Below are positions 9,995 through 18,970 of a stretch of 64,000 nt of DNA, piece after piece. Source of the DNA: CBDFKF01 sp965248765 (GTDB taxonomy: Bacteria > Pseudomonadota > Alphaproteobacteria > VGEJ01). Position 1 is the first letter of the stretch. The number at the start of each line of letters is the position of its first letter. The notes beneath the pieces were generated by a model. It worked only from the letters and a program-made list of their open reading frames with translations. It had not been told where the DNA came from and did no database searches. The position numbers and the translations under genes were made by a program. The DNA is taken from the NCBI GenBank assembly GCA_965248765.1, contig CBDFKF010000004.1, forward strand, positions 2,418,001 through 2,482,000, read 5' to 3'.

Positions 9995-11359
9995 TTAGTA
10001 CGCGTTCTCGGTGAAGATCGGGTCGACCGAGCCATCCCACCGGCCATTGAAGGCCTCGAGGTGCTCCTCGGCCGGAGTGCGACCCTTCTCCATGATGACG
10101 AAGAGCGCATCGAGGAAGTGCGCCTCGTCCTCGCCGTAAGGGTCAGTCTCGCCGCGTGCACGCAACCCAGCCGCGGCAATTTCCAGCATCTCGCGCGCGA
10201 GATCGGCCACGGTGCGATTGCGAAAACGTGTTTTGAGCGCGTGCTTCGGCACCTCGCTGCGCAAGGCGTGATGTTCGTCGGGCGTCCAGGTCTTGACCAT
10301 GTCCCAGGCCGCATCGAGCGCGCCTTCATCGTAGAGAAGCCCCACCCACAGCGCCGGTAGCGCACACAGCCGCCGCCATGGTCCACCGTCGGCGCCGCGC
10401 ATCTCGAGAAAGCGCTTGAGGCGCACCTCTGGGAACGGCGTGGTCAGATGATCCTCCCAATCGCGCAAGCGCGGCCGCTCGCCGGGCAGCGCCTCGAGTT
10501 TACCTTCGAGGAAGCCTCGGAACGACTGGCCGGCGACGTCGATGTACGTGCCTTCTCGGTAGACGAAGTACATCGGTACATCGAGCGCGTAATCGGCATA
10601 GCGCTCGAAGCTCATGCCGTCCTCGAACACGAACGGCACGATTCCCGTCCGGTCAGGGTCGGTGTCCGTCCACACGTGGCTGCGGAAGCTCAGGAACCCG
10701 TTGGGCGCACCTTCGGCAAACGGGGAGTTGGCGAACAGCGCCGTCGCAATCGGCTGCAGTGCGAGCCCAACCCGGAACTTGCGCATCATGTCAGCTTCCG
10801 AAGCGAAGTCGAGGTTCACCTGCACGGTGCAGGTACGGAGCATCATGTCGAGCCCGAGGTTGCCTCGCTTCGGCATGTAGTTCCGCATGATCTCATAGCG
10901 ACCCTTGGGCATCACCGGGATGTCCTCACGCCGCCACTTCGGCTGAAAGCCGTGGCCCATGAAGGCAATGTCGAGTTCGTCGGCCACGGTGCGCACCTGG
11001 TTGAGATGCATGTGCACCTCGTCGCATGTTTGATGCAGGTTCTCGAGCTGCGCGCCCGAGAGCTCGAGCTGACCGCCAGGCTCGAGGGTGACAGATTGGC
11101 CGTCGTAGGTGAGGGCGATGATGTTGTCATGCTCGCGGACCGGCCCCCAGCCGAAACGTTGCAGTCCTTCGAGCATCGCCCGGATGCCCTGCGGACCATC
11201 ATAGGGAAGCGGGCGCAGATCGTCGCGGCGGAAGCCGAACTTCTCGTGCTCGGTACCAATGCGCCAATCGGCGCGCGGCCGGCACCCCGACTCCAGATAC
11301 TCGATCAGTTCGGTCCTGGTGCTGAGCGGGGCGTCCGCCTCGCCAACAGGTGCAGACAT
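9995..11359 (-). CDS. gshA: Glutamate-cysteine ligase, plant type
   Basis: A 454-residue enzyme for the first step of glutathione synthesis, which joins glutamate and cysteine with ATP. Family features are RIGTEHEKFGF near the N-terminus, TLEPGGQLELSG, MGHGFQPKW, YMPKRGNLGLDMMLRTCTVQVNLD (split over residues about 150-175) and FEDGMSFERYADYALDVPM. The start at 11359 is preceded by GAGGAGG on the coding strand; a longer open frame upstream has no ribosome site. It is divergent from ubiA by about 125 bases. The class is that of plants and alphaproteobacteria rather than of E. coli. Confidence 0.93.
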   Translation of the reverse strand: MSAPVGEADAPLSTRTELIEYLESGCRPRADWRIGTEHEKFGFRRDDLRPLPYDGPQGIRAMLEGLQRFGWGPVREHDNIIALTYDGQSVTLEPGGQLELSGAQLENLHQTCDEVHMHLNQVRTVADELDIAFMGHGFQPKWRREDIPVMPKGRYEIMRNYMPKRGNLGLDMMLRTCTVQVNLDFASEADMMRKFRVGLALQPIATALFANSPFAEGAPNGFLSFRSHVWTDTDPDRTGIVPFVFEDGMSFERYADYALDVPMYFVYREGTYIDVAGQSFRGFLEGKLEALPGERPRLRDWEDHLTTPFPEVRLKRFLEMRGADGGPWRRLCALPALWVGLLYDEGALDAAWDMVKTWTPDEHHALRSEVPKHALKTRFRNRTVADLAREMLEIAAAGLRARGETDPYGEDEAHFLDALFVIMEKGRTPAEEHLEAFNGRWDGSVDPIFTENAY

Positions 11360-11484
11360 TCGGCCTCCTCGGCGGCGCATACACACTGGTGGGCGCCGCC
11401 GGCCGCCAACTAACAGGATTGCGCCGATGGCGGCAAGTCCGCTCGCCTTGTGAACCGGCCCCTGCCCCGCTAAACCGAGGGGCG

Positions 11485-12450
11485 ATGGCGCGTGATGATC
11501 CATTGGATGATCCCTACGCGGTTCCCGATGCCGAACCGCTCCCCAACCATTGGGCCGTGCGGTACGCACCCGCGTGGCTGCGCCCCTATCTCCGGCTCGC
11601 GCGTGCCGATCGCCCGATTGGTGCCTGGCTATTGCTGTGGCCATGTTGGTGGGGCATTGCACTCGCCGCCTCGGCGCCGGCCGGCGGGTGGCCGTGGCTA
11701 GGCCTACCCGACCCGGTGCTGTTGATCCTGTTCGCGATCGGTGCGGTGGTCATGCGCGGCGCCGGCTGCACCTACAACGACATCGTCGATCGCGACTACG
11801 ACGCCAGGGTTGCGCGCACCCGCAACCGCCCGATCCCGAGCGGGCAGGTGACGGTCGCCCAGGCGGTCGCGTTCCTGCTTGTCCTCGGCGCGATCGGCGC
11901 GGGGATCTTGCTGACGTTCAACACCTTCGCCGTTTGGCTCGGGATCGCTTCGCTCGGCCTGATCGCGGTCTATCCCTTTATGAAGCGCATCACCTACTGG
12001 CCCCAGGCCTTCCTCGGTCTGACCTTCAACTGGGGAGCCCTCCTTGGTTGGACCGCGGCCACCGGCTCACTCGGCGTGGTCCCCATCGCGTTATATGCCG
12101 CAGGCGTTTTCTGGACGCTCGGCTATGACACGATCTATGCCCACCAGGACAAAGAAGACGATGCGCTGATCGGCGTGAAGTCGACGGCGCTCAAGTTCGG
12201 CGCCAGTTCGCGGCCGTGGATCGCCGGCTTCTATGGGGCCACGATCGTGCTTTTGGCAGCCGCCGGCGCGCTCGCGGGCTCGGGCTGGCCCTTCTACGCC
12301 GGATTGGCGCTCGCCGCCCTGCACCTCAGCTGGCAGACGTGGCGGGTGGATTTCGACCAACCGGAGAGCTGCCTCGCAGCATTCCGCACCAACAAGTGGT
12401 TGGGTTGGATCATCTTCCTCGCCATCATCGCCGGTCAGGTCTCGGCCTGA
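11485..12450 (+). CDS. ubiA: 4-hydroxybenzoate polyprenyltransferase
   Basis: A 321-residue integral membrane prenyltransferase that attaches the isoprenoid tail in ubiquinone synthesis. The first Asp-rich motif is NDIVDRDYDARVARTRNRP (residues about 92-110) and the second is DTIYAHQDKEDD (about 215-226). About eight hydrophobic segments follow the N-terminal LRPYLRLARADRPIG. The start is the ATG in GGGGCGATG at 11485. Its 3' end overlaps the opposite-strand gene by 26 bases. It is near a ubiD gene at 13300, in line with a ubiquinone block. Confidence 0.94.
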   Translation: MARDDPLDDPYAVPDAEPLPNHWAVRYAPAWLRPYLRLARADRPIGAWLLLWPCWWGIALAASAPAGGWPWLGLPDPVLLILFAIGAVVMRGAGCTYNDIVDRDYDARVARTRNRPIPSGQVTVAQAVAFLLVLGAIGAGILLTFNTFAVWLGIASLGLIAVYPFMKRITYWPQAFLGLTFNWGALLGWTAATGSLGVVPIALYAAGVFWTLGYDTIYAHQDKEDDALIGVKSTALKFGASSRPWIAGFYGATIVLLAAAGALAGSGWPFYAGLALAALHLSWQTWRVDFDQPESCLAAFRTNKWLGWIIFLAIIAGQVSA

Positions 12451-13231
12451 GGCCCAGCGCACTCCGGACCAGGCGCTCGTTGTAAATACGACGCTCGTCC
12501 GAGTCGGCGATCATGGCCTGCAGAAGATCGTCGAGCGCCAGGTGTGGCGCGAGATCGGTACGCACAAGCTCGAGCGCGGCGATCTCGTCTAGAGCCTCGA
12601 AACGACGGTCGCGCGCCGTCATCTGTGCAAGTGCAAGCGGCGCGCCGGTGAGCCCGAGCGCGCCGAACCGCGAGAGATAGACGCCGGCTCCGTCGCAAAC
12701 CGCGCCCCCGTCGAGAACAATCGGCGATGACAACTGTTCGAAAACGTAGTTGCCCGAAGAGGTTCCTGGCGGCCCGAGCTCGGTCTCGTGCAGCCGGGCA
12801 AGCTGGGCCTCGGTGAGATACGCAACCGCGGTTTCTACCGCGGTGGGCGGCGAGGCCGCGAGTGTCGCCGGGATGGCCCCGTAGCGCGAAAAGTGCGCCG
12901 AGTAGACGACGTCGTAACCGCCGAGTTCGGCTCGCACGACAGGAATGACCACATCGTCGAATCCCGAGAACTTACGGGCAAGCTGCGTCGGCGCGGCATT
13001 TGAGCCATAGGCGAGCACCGGTACGCGCTCCCGGAGCGGTGCTACCTCGGTGATGCCAAGCGCCCGTAGTGCTTCACCGGCCGGCAGTGGGCGGCCGTCG
13101 ATATCCACCTCGCCGTCCCACGTTGGGTCATCGCCGATCCTGACCAGCGCGAGCACGACCCCATTTACATAGAGATAGGAATGCCGCGGCGGGGCGTAGG
13201 GATAGGTCTTGGCGAGTTCGAGCGGGTCCAT
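12425..13231 (-). CDS. Hypothetical protein with a YGSN motif
   Basis: A 268-residue soluble protein that I do not recognise as a named family. VPVLAYGSNAAPTQLARKF (residues about 69-87) resembles the YGSN nucleotide-free binding loop of gamma-glutamylcyclotransferase-like folds, and HETELGPPG may be a later acidic site. The rest does not clearly fit that fold. It is convergent with ubiA and overlaps its stop by 26 bases. Proximity to gshA makes a glutathione-related cyclotransferase tempting, but this is inference only. Codon use is like its neighbours and the frame is long and clean, so it is a real gene. Confidence 0.75.
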   Translation of the reverse strand: MDPLELAKTYPYAPPRHSYLYVNGVVLALVRIGDDPTWDGEVDIDGRPLPAGEALRALGITEVAPLRERVPVLAYGSNAAPTQLARKFSGFDDVVIPVVRAELGGYDVVYSAHFSRYGAIPATLAASPPTAVETAVAYLTEAQLARLHETELGPPGTSSGNYVFEQLSSPIVLDGGAVCDGAGVYLSRFGALGLTGAPLALAQMTARDRRFEALDEIAALELVRTDLAPHLALDDLLQAMIADSDERRIYNERLVRSALGLRPRPDRR

Positions 13232-13299
13232 GTTCCGTCGCGCGATCTGGCCCCAACTCTACCGGACCGCACCGGCCTTTGCGCCTATGATGCGCGGCC

Positions 13300-14808
13300 A
13301 TGCCGTACGCCTCGCTGCGCGATTTCCTGGACCGGCTTGAGCACGAAGGCCGCCTTGTGCGGGTGGCCGAGCCGGTCTCGACGAACCTCGAGATGACCGA
13401 GATCCAGACCCGCTTGCTCGCCGAGGGTGGCCCGGCCGTTCTGTTCGAGAACCCGCGCGGCCCGGCCGGCGAGAGCTATGACATGCCGGTTCTGGTCAAC
13501 TTGTTCGGCACGGTCGAGCGCGTGGCCTGGGGCATGGAGCGCGAGCCGGAGGAGCTCCGTCCCCTCGGCGAGACGCTTGCCTTCCTCCGCCAGCCCGAGC
13601 CCCCCGGCGGCTGGCGCGAAGCGGTCGAGATGCTGCCGCTGCTCAAGACCGTAATGGCGATGAAGCCGCGCATGGCGTCGGCCGTGCCGTGCCAAGAGGT
13701 CGTGCTGACCGGCGATGACATCGACCTCGGCCGGCTGCCGATCCAGACCTGCTTCCCGGGTGAGCCGGCGCCCCTGATCACGTGGCCGCTGGTGGTCACC
13801 GAGGGTCCCGGCGGCCGGCCTGAGGACAGCCCCAACCTCGGTATCTACCGCATGCAAGTGACGGGGCGCGATACCACCTATATGCGTTGGCTGGCCCACC
13901 GCGGCGGCGCCCAGCATCATCGCCGCTGGGGAAGCGAACGGCGCGAGGCGTTGCCGGCGGCAGCGGTCATCGGCGCCGATCCGGGCACCATCATCGCCGC
14001 CGTCGCGCCGGTGCCCGATACTATGTCCGAATACCAGTTCGCCGGGCTCCTGCGGGGCGCCAAGGTCGAGCTCGCCGATTGCAAGACCGTGCCGCTCAAG
14101 GTTCCGGCCCAGGCCGAGATCGTGATCGAGGGCCATGTCGCGCTCGACGAGTACGGCGAGGAAGGGCCCTACGCCGATCACACCGGCTATTACAACGCGG
14201 TCGAGCCGTTCCCGGTCTTTCGGGTCAGCGCCATCACCATGCGCCGCGATCCCATCTACCTCTCGACTTTCACCGCCCGGCCGCCCGATGAGCCTTCTAT
14301 CCTCGGCGAGGCGTTGAACGAGGTATTCGTTCCGCTCTTGATCCAGCAATTTCCTGAGATCGTCGATTTCTGGTTGCCGCCCGAAGGCTGCTCCTATCGC
14401 ATCGCCGTCGTCTCGATGCGCAAGGATTACCCGGGACACGCCAAGCGCGTGATGATGGGCGTGTGGTCTTACCTGCGTCAGTTCATGTACACCAAATGGG
14501 TGATCGTCGTGGACGACGACATCGATGTGCGCGACTGGAAGGAGGTGATGTGGGCCATCGCCACCCGCATGGACCCGGCCCGCGACATCACCGTGATCGA
14601 GCAGACGCCCATCGACTATCTGGACTTCGCCTCGCCCGAGGAGGGCCTCGGCAGCAAGATCGGCCTCGATGCCACGACCAAGCTACCTCCGGAAACCAAG
14701 CGGGTGTGGGGCCGCAAGGTCGGCATGACTGATGAGGTGATCGCCACCGTCACCGAGAAGTGGCCACGCCTCGGCCTGCCGGGCTCGGGCCGCCCGATCT
14801 GGAAGTGA
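13300..14808 (+). CDS. ubiD: UbiD-family decarboxylase
   Basis: A 502-residue protein of the prenylated-FMN decarboxylase family. In ubiquinone synthesis UbiD removes the carboxyl group of 3-polyprenyl-4-hydroxybenzoate. Family features are SLRDFLDRLEHEGRLVRV at the N-terminus, PNLGIYRMQVTGRDTTYMRW, the metal and cofactor segment VIEGHVALDEYGEEGPYADHTGYY with the E-x-x-x-R/D region, and DDDIDVRDWKEVMWAIATRMD near residue 405-425. The length is normal. The nearby ubiA supports the ubiquinone role over other UbiD activities. The partner ubiX is not in the window. Confidence 0.9.
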   Translation: MPYASLRDFLDRLEHEGRLVRVAEPVSTNLEMTEIQTRLLAEGGPAVLFENPRGPAGESYDMPVLVNLFGTVERVAWGMEREPEELRPLGETLAFLRQPEPPGGWREAVEMLPLLKTVMAMKPRMASAVPCQEVVLTGDDIDLGRLPIQTCFPGEPAPLITWPLVVTEGPGGRPEDSPNLGIYRMQVTGRDTTYMRWLAHRGGAQHHRRWGSERREALPAAAVIGADPGTIIAAVAPVPDTMSEYQFAGLLRGAKVELADCKTVPLKVPAQAEIVIEGHVALDEYGEEGPYADHTGYYNAVEPFPVFRVSAITMRRDPIYLSTFTARPPDEPSILGEALNEVFVPLLIQQFPEIVDFWLPPEGCSYRIAVVSMRKDYPGHAKRVMMGVWSYLRQFMYTKWVIVVDDDIDVRDWKEVMWAIATRMDPARDITVIEQTPIDYLDFASPEEGLGSKIGLDATTKLPPETKRVWGRKVGMTDEVIATVTEKWPRLGLPGSGRPIWK

Positions 14809-14891
14809 CCCACCCGGACATACAGGCGCATTGACCTTGGCAAACTGAGCTCTCGGCGCCACCTATGTGGGATAGGGATGGTGCGCTCGTC

Positions 14892-16253
14892 ATGACCGAC
14901 CTCGCGCCGGCGCTGATGCGCCCCATTGTCGATCGCCTGCGCGGCGCCTTCGAGGCCGAGGAGGCCGACAGCCAGCGGCGGCTGGTGCGCGTCCGCCTCA
15001 TTGCCGGCCTTTTGATCGCCTTGTGGCTTCCCGTCACGACACCCGGTCTCGCCGTCCTCTACTACGAGGGCATTCTAGTGATCTTCGCCATCCTCAGCTT
15101 CGTTCCGCTGTGGCTCAGGCGGGCGGGGCTCTACGCGCCGTGACAGCGCTATGTGTTCGTCTCTTTGGACCTCGCGCTCCTGACTTTTGCCGTCATTCCG
15201 ATCAACCCGATCTGCGATGCGTGCGCCGGCATGCCGGCGGCGATCACCCTAAATTTCCCCAACGAGCTGTACTACTTCCTCATCATCGCGCTCAGCGTCT
15301 TCAGCTATTCACCGCGGCTCGTGTTGTGGTCGGGCCTTGCTGCCGCGTTCGCCTGGACGCTCGGCATCCTGTGGATCCTCGGCCAACCCGACACCTACGC
15401 CAGCTTCGGTGCGCCGGCCGCATGGGAGGGCTGGGCTCTCGACGAACGCATCGGCTACTTCACGGATCCGGCCAAGGTTCACGTCCCCGACGTGATCCAG
15501 CAGGACCTTCTGTTCATCGTCGTTGCCGGTATCCTCGCGGCCGCGGTCCATCGCACCCGCCGACTGGTCTACCGCCAGGCCGAGGCCGAGCGCGAGCGCA
15601 CCAACCTGGCCCGCCACTTCTCGCCCAACATGGTCGAGGAACTCGCGCACACCGATGCGCCGCTCGGCGAGGTCCGCCGCCAGGACGTGGCGGTGTTGTT
15701 CGCAGATATCGTCGGCTTCACGCAGGCTAGCGCTGGCCAGCCGCCGGAGCGCGTGATCGCCCTGTTGCGGGAGTTCCACGGCCGGATGGCCAAGGTCGTG
15801 TTCGCCCACGACGGTACCCTGGACAAGTTCCTGGGCGACGGGTTCATGGCGACCTTCGGCACCCCGCGCATCGGCCCACATGATGCGCTCAACGCGCTCG
15901 GCTGTGGCCGCGACATGGTGGTCGCGATAAGCGCCTGGAACCGCGAGCGCGAGGCCGTCGGAGAGGAGCCGGTGCGAGTCGGCATCGGGGTCCACTACGG
16001 GCCAGTGGTGCTCGGTGACATCGGCGATGAGCACCGTTTGGAATATGCCGTTCTCGGCGACACCGTGAACACGGCGAGCTGGCTCGAACGGCTGACACGG
16101 GAGCTTGGCGTGAGTCTGGTTGCCAGCGATGACCTGATCGCCGCGGTGCGCGGCGGCGGCGGCGGCGCAATCGCTGGACTGGAAGAGACGATCGCCGAGT
16201 CGGTGCGCGACGTGGGCGAACATCTCAAGTTGTGGACACTTTCGCCGGGCTGA
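14892..16253 (+). pseudogene. Membrane adenylate cyclase broken by an in-frame TGA
   Basis: Two open stretches, to 15140 and from 15144, are in the same frame and are separated only by TGA at 15141-15143. The paralogue at 17558 has Trp (TGG) at this point (RAGLAAPWQRYLF there, RAGLYAP-stop-QRYVF here). The gene had about five to six membrane segments, a linker (RHFSPNMVEELA) and a class III cyclase domain with metal-binding Asp in LFADIVGFT and LGDGFMATFG. A second lesion supports real decay: the catalytic Arg of N-x-x-x-R is Trp (NTASWLER, codon TGG at 16080-16082) where the paralogue has NVASRLES. Even with the stop suppressed the enzyme should be weak or dead. Confidence 0.85.
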
Positions 16254-16265
16254 CGCGGCCGGCAG

Positions 16266-17366
16266 CTACATCGTCCGGAAGGTCTTTCCTTCGCCGATTA
16301 ACCCCCGCTCCGGGATCACGACTTGATCGGGGTGGTCGGCGACGACGCGGCCGATGACGTGGGCGCGCCGCCCGCGCGCCTTAAGGATCGCCATCGCCTG
16401 ATCCTCATCCTCTGGCCCGACGACCGCGCAGAAGCCGATCCCCATATTGAAGACGCTGTACATCTCGGCGGCGGCGACCTCACCGTGCGTCTGAATCAAA
16501 GCGAAGATCGGCGGGGCCGGCGGAAGAGCATCGATCACGTATCCAACGTCCTTCCCGACCCGGACCAGGTTGAGGAGCCCATCACCTGTGATGTGCGCCA
16601 TTGCGTTTAGGGAGCCGAGACCGCCCATGAGGTCCAGGGCGTCGCCGACATAGATCTCCGATGGGCGCAACAGCTCAAGCCCCAGCGCGAGCTCAAGTTC
16701 AGCGAATTCGTGCTCTACCCCGAACAAACCGCGTTCAAAGAAAGCGCGCCGCGCAAGGCTCAGGCCGTTGCTATGAACGCCACTGCTTTCGAGCCCGATC
16801 ACGATATCGCCGTCGGTCACGTCCTCGCCGGTAAGCATTTTGTCGAGCGGCACATGACCGATAGCCGTGCCGACGAGGTCGAAGCCCATGCCCGGCCTAG
16901 CTCCGGTGATGATGTCCGGAAGTTGAGCGATCTCGCCGCCCACCAATGAGATATTGGCTGCCCGCGCCCCGTCGGCGAGGCCCACGGCCAGCGCCTCCAG
17001 TAGCTCCGGTGCCGGACGTTCGACGGCGATGTAGTCAACCATCGACACGGGCCGGGCACCGACACAGACGAGGTCGTTGACGTTCATCGCGATGCAGTCG
17101 ATCCCGATCGTGTCGTACTTCCCCACCATCTGCGCGACCAACGCCTTCGAGCCGACGCCGTCGGTCGATATCGCGATGCCTATCCCACCGACATCGACCA
17201 CATTGGCGAAATGACCGAGCCGCAGCGCGACGTCCGGCCCCCAAGTTCCCAGGATGTGAGGCAGCATTCTCTTGAGGCCACGATCCGCCTCTGAGGCATC
17301 GACGCCGGAGGCTTGGTAGATCGAATGGCCGGCCGCCTCAGGTCTCCGCCCGTCTGTACCCGACAC
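16266..17366 (-). CDS. purM: Phosphoribosylformylglycinamidine cyclo-ligase
   Basis: A 366-residue AIR synthetase that closes the imidazole ring in purine synthesis. Key segments are YQASGVDASEADRGLKRM, STDGVGSKALVAQMVGKYDTIG in two parts, MNVNDLVCVGARPVSMVDYIA, LVGGEIAQLPDII and GLESSGVHSNGLSLARR. A GTG at 17366 is preferred because an upstream in-frame ATG at 17546 would add 60 residues of non-family sequence; the start is not certain. It lies alone between the two cyclase genes, away from the purCSQL cluster at 29.5 kb. The sequence is somewhat divergent from the enterobacterial enzyme, but no key segment is missing. Confidence 0.88.
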   Translation of the reverse strand: MSGTDGRRPEAAGHSIYQASGVDASEADRGLKRMLPHILGTWGPDVALRLGHFANVVDVGGIGIAISTDGVGSKALVAQMVGKYDTIGIDCIAMNVNDLVCVGARPVSMVDYIAVERPAPELLEALAVGLADGARAANISLVGGEIAQLPDIITGARPGMGFDLVGTAIGHVPLDKMLTGEDVTDGDIVIGLESSGVHSNGLSLARRAFFERGLFGVEHEFAELELALGLELLRPSEIYVGDALDLMGGLGSLNAMAHITGDGLLNLVRVGKDVGYVIDALPPAPPIFALIQTHGEVAAAEMYSVFNMGIGFCAVVGPEDEDQAMAILKARGRRAHVIGRVVADHPDQVVIPERGLIGEGKTFRTM

Positions 17367-17557
17367 TGTTTCGCGTTCCCGACGTGTTGGCTTGCGTATC
17401 GCGATCTTATCCCACTGCCCGCGCCGCCTTGGCAACGACGCAAGGAAAGGCCAGTTTCTAGCCAACGGCAGACGGAGGTTGGCGATGGCGGACGCAGCAG
17501 TGGCGTGGTCTCCGTTCGGAGCAAGAGCCATCGGAAACGGACGCACAAGAACGGGGG

Positions 17558-18895
17558 GTGGGGCGCCTGCGCGCCATGTTCGAAACAGAGGAGCGGGACA
17601 GCCTCGATCGCGCGGCGCGTGTGCGCCTGATCGCCGTATTGGCGATTGCGGTCTGGCTAGGGATCGAGGTCCCCTACCCGGGGTTCCTCTACTACCACAT
17701 CCTCATGATCGGTTTCGTCGTGTTTGGCTACGCACCCGTGTGGCTACAACGCGCCGGTTTGGCAGCACCGTGGCAGCGGTATCTCTTCCCCCTTCTCGAT
17801 TCGGCGCTTCTCACGTTTGCTGTCGTCGTCACCAACCCCTGGGTCGCCGAATGGCAAGATACACCACGCGGAATCATCCAGTTCCTCCACAACGACGTCT
17901 ACTTTTTCGTCTTCATCGGCATCTCGGTGTTCAGCTACTCGCCGCGTGTCGTCGTCTGGTCCGGGATAGCTGCTGCGCTGGCCTGGACCGTCGGCATGCT
18001 CTACATCCTGGCGCTGCCTGATACGACCCTGGCCGTGAGGCCGGCGAACTGGAGTGCGATGAGGACCGCGCAACGAGTCGAGGTACTGACCGATCCCAGC
18101 CGCATCAACTTCGCCGAGGTCGCCAAACAGGACATCATGTTCCTGGTCACCGCGGCGATCCTCGCTGCCGCGGTGCGGCGTACGCGACGGCTCGCCCACC
18201 GCCACGCCACTGCCGAGCGCGATCGCGCGAACCTCGCCCGCCATTTCTCGCCCAACATGGTCGATGAACTTGCCCGCGCCGACCGGCCGCTTGACGCGGT
18301 CCGACGCGAGAACATCGCCGTGATCTTCGTCGACATCGTCGATTTCACCGGTGCGAGCGCCGACGAGCCGCCCGAGCGCATCATCGGGCTCCTGCGCGAT
18401 TTCCACGGCCGCATGGCGAATCTCGTCTTTCGCCACGGTGGCACCCTCGACAAGTTCCTGGGCGATGGTCTGATGGCAACGTTCGGCACGCCTCGCACCG
18501 CCGCCGACGACGCCTCGCGGGCGCTAGCCTGTGCCCGCGGCATGGCCGAGAGCGTTGCCGAGTGGAACCGCGAGCGGCTTCGCGCCGGCGAGCGCCCGAT
18601 AGAGGTCGGCATCGGTGTCCACTACGGGCCGGTGGTCCTCGGCAACATCGGCGATGAGAAACGGCTGGAGTTCGCGGTCGTCGGCGATACAGTCAACGTC
18701 GCGAGCCGGCTCGAGAGCCTCACCCGAGACCTCGGCGTCAGCCTGATTGCGAGTGAAGCACTGATCGCTGAGGTGCGCGCGACCTCGGGGGCGCTAGCGT
18801 TGCTCGAAGACCTGCGACCCGACGAGAGGCCGCTTCGCGGTCGTGCCGGAACCATGCCAGTGTGGACGCTCGCACGGACGCAAGCACATGCCTAG
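17558..18895 (+). CDS. Membrane-bound class III adenylate cyclase
   Basis: About 445 residues. There are five or six hydrophobic segments (residues about 20-190), a linker with RRTRRLAHRHATAERDRA and RHFSPNMVDELA, then the cyclase domain (about 250-420). Catalytic features are intact: Asp in VIFVDIVDFT and FLGDGLMATFG, the adenine-selecting Lys in LDKFLGDG and Asp in VVGDTVNVAS, and Asn and Arg in VNVASRLES. It should make cAMP from ATP at the inner membrane, with the membrane part as sensor. The start is a GTG at 17558, which aligns with the paralogue; ATG at 17576 is an alternative. It is a tandem paralogue of the broken gene at 14892, with purM inserted between them on the other strand. 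Confidence 0.87.
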   Translation: MGRLRAMFETEERDSLDRAARVRLIAVLAIAVWLGIEVPYPGFLYYHILMIGFVVFGYAPVWLQRAGLAAPWQRYLFPLLDSALLTFAVVVTNPWVAEWQDTPRGIIQFLHNDVYFFVFIGISVFSYSPRVVVWSGIAAALAWTVGMLYILALPDTTLAVRPANWSAMRTAQRVEVLTDPSRINFAEVAKQDIMFLVTAAILAAAVRRTRRLAHRHATAERDRANLARHFSPNMVDELARADRPLDAVRRENIAVIFVDIVDFTGASADEPPERIIGLLRDFHGRMANLVFRHGGTLDKFLGDGLMATFGTPRTAADDASRALACARGMAESVAEWNRERLRAGERPIEVGIGVHYGPVVLGNIGDEKRLEFAVVGDTVNVASRLESLTRDLGVSLIASEALIAEVRATSGALALLEDLRPDERPLRGRAGTMPVWTLARTQAHA

Positions 18896-18970
18896 GTGCC
18901 GACCGATGATCGGCGTCGAGACCATCGCTGGCTTTTCGCACACGGTGCATCCATAAAGGCGCTTCTCACC

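Noticed and set aside
10448..11413. Long plus-strand open frame of 321 codons over gshA
   Set aside because: It is the antisense shadow of gshA in a GC-rich genome; it has no family motifs, whereas gshA does.
15141..15143. In-frame TGA as selenocysteine or TGA-Trp recoding
   Set aside because: The paralogue has Trp there, no SECIS-like hairpin was seen, and many intact genes here (purC, grxD region neighbours, trmJ block) use TGA as a normal stop. The second loss of the catalytic Arg supports simple decay.
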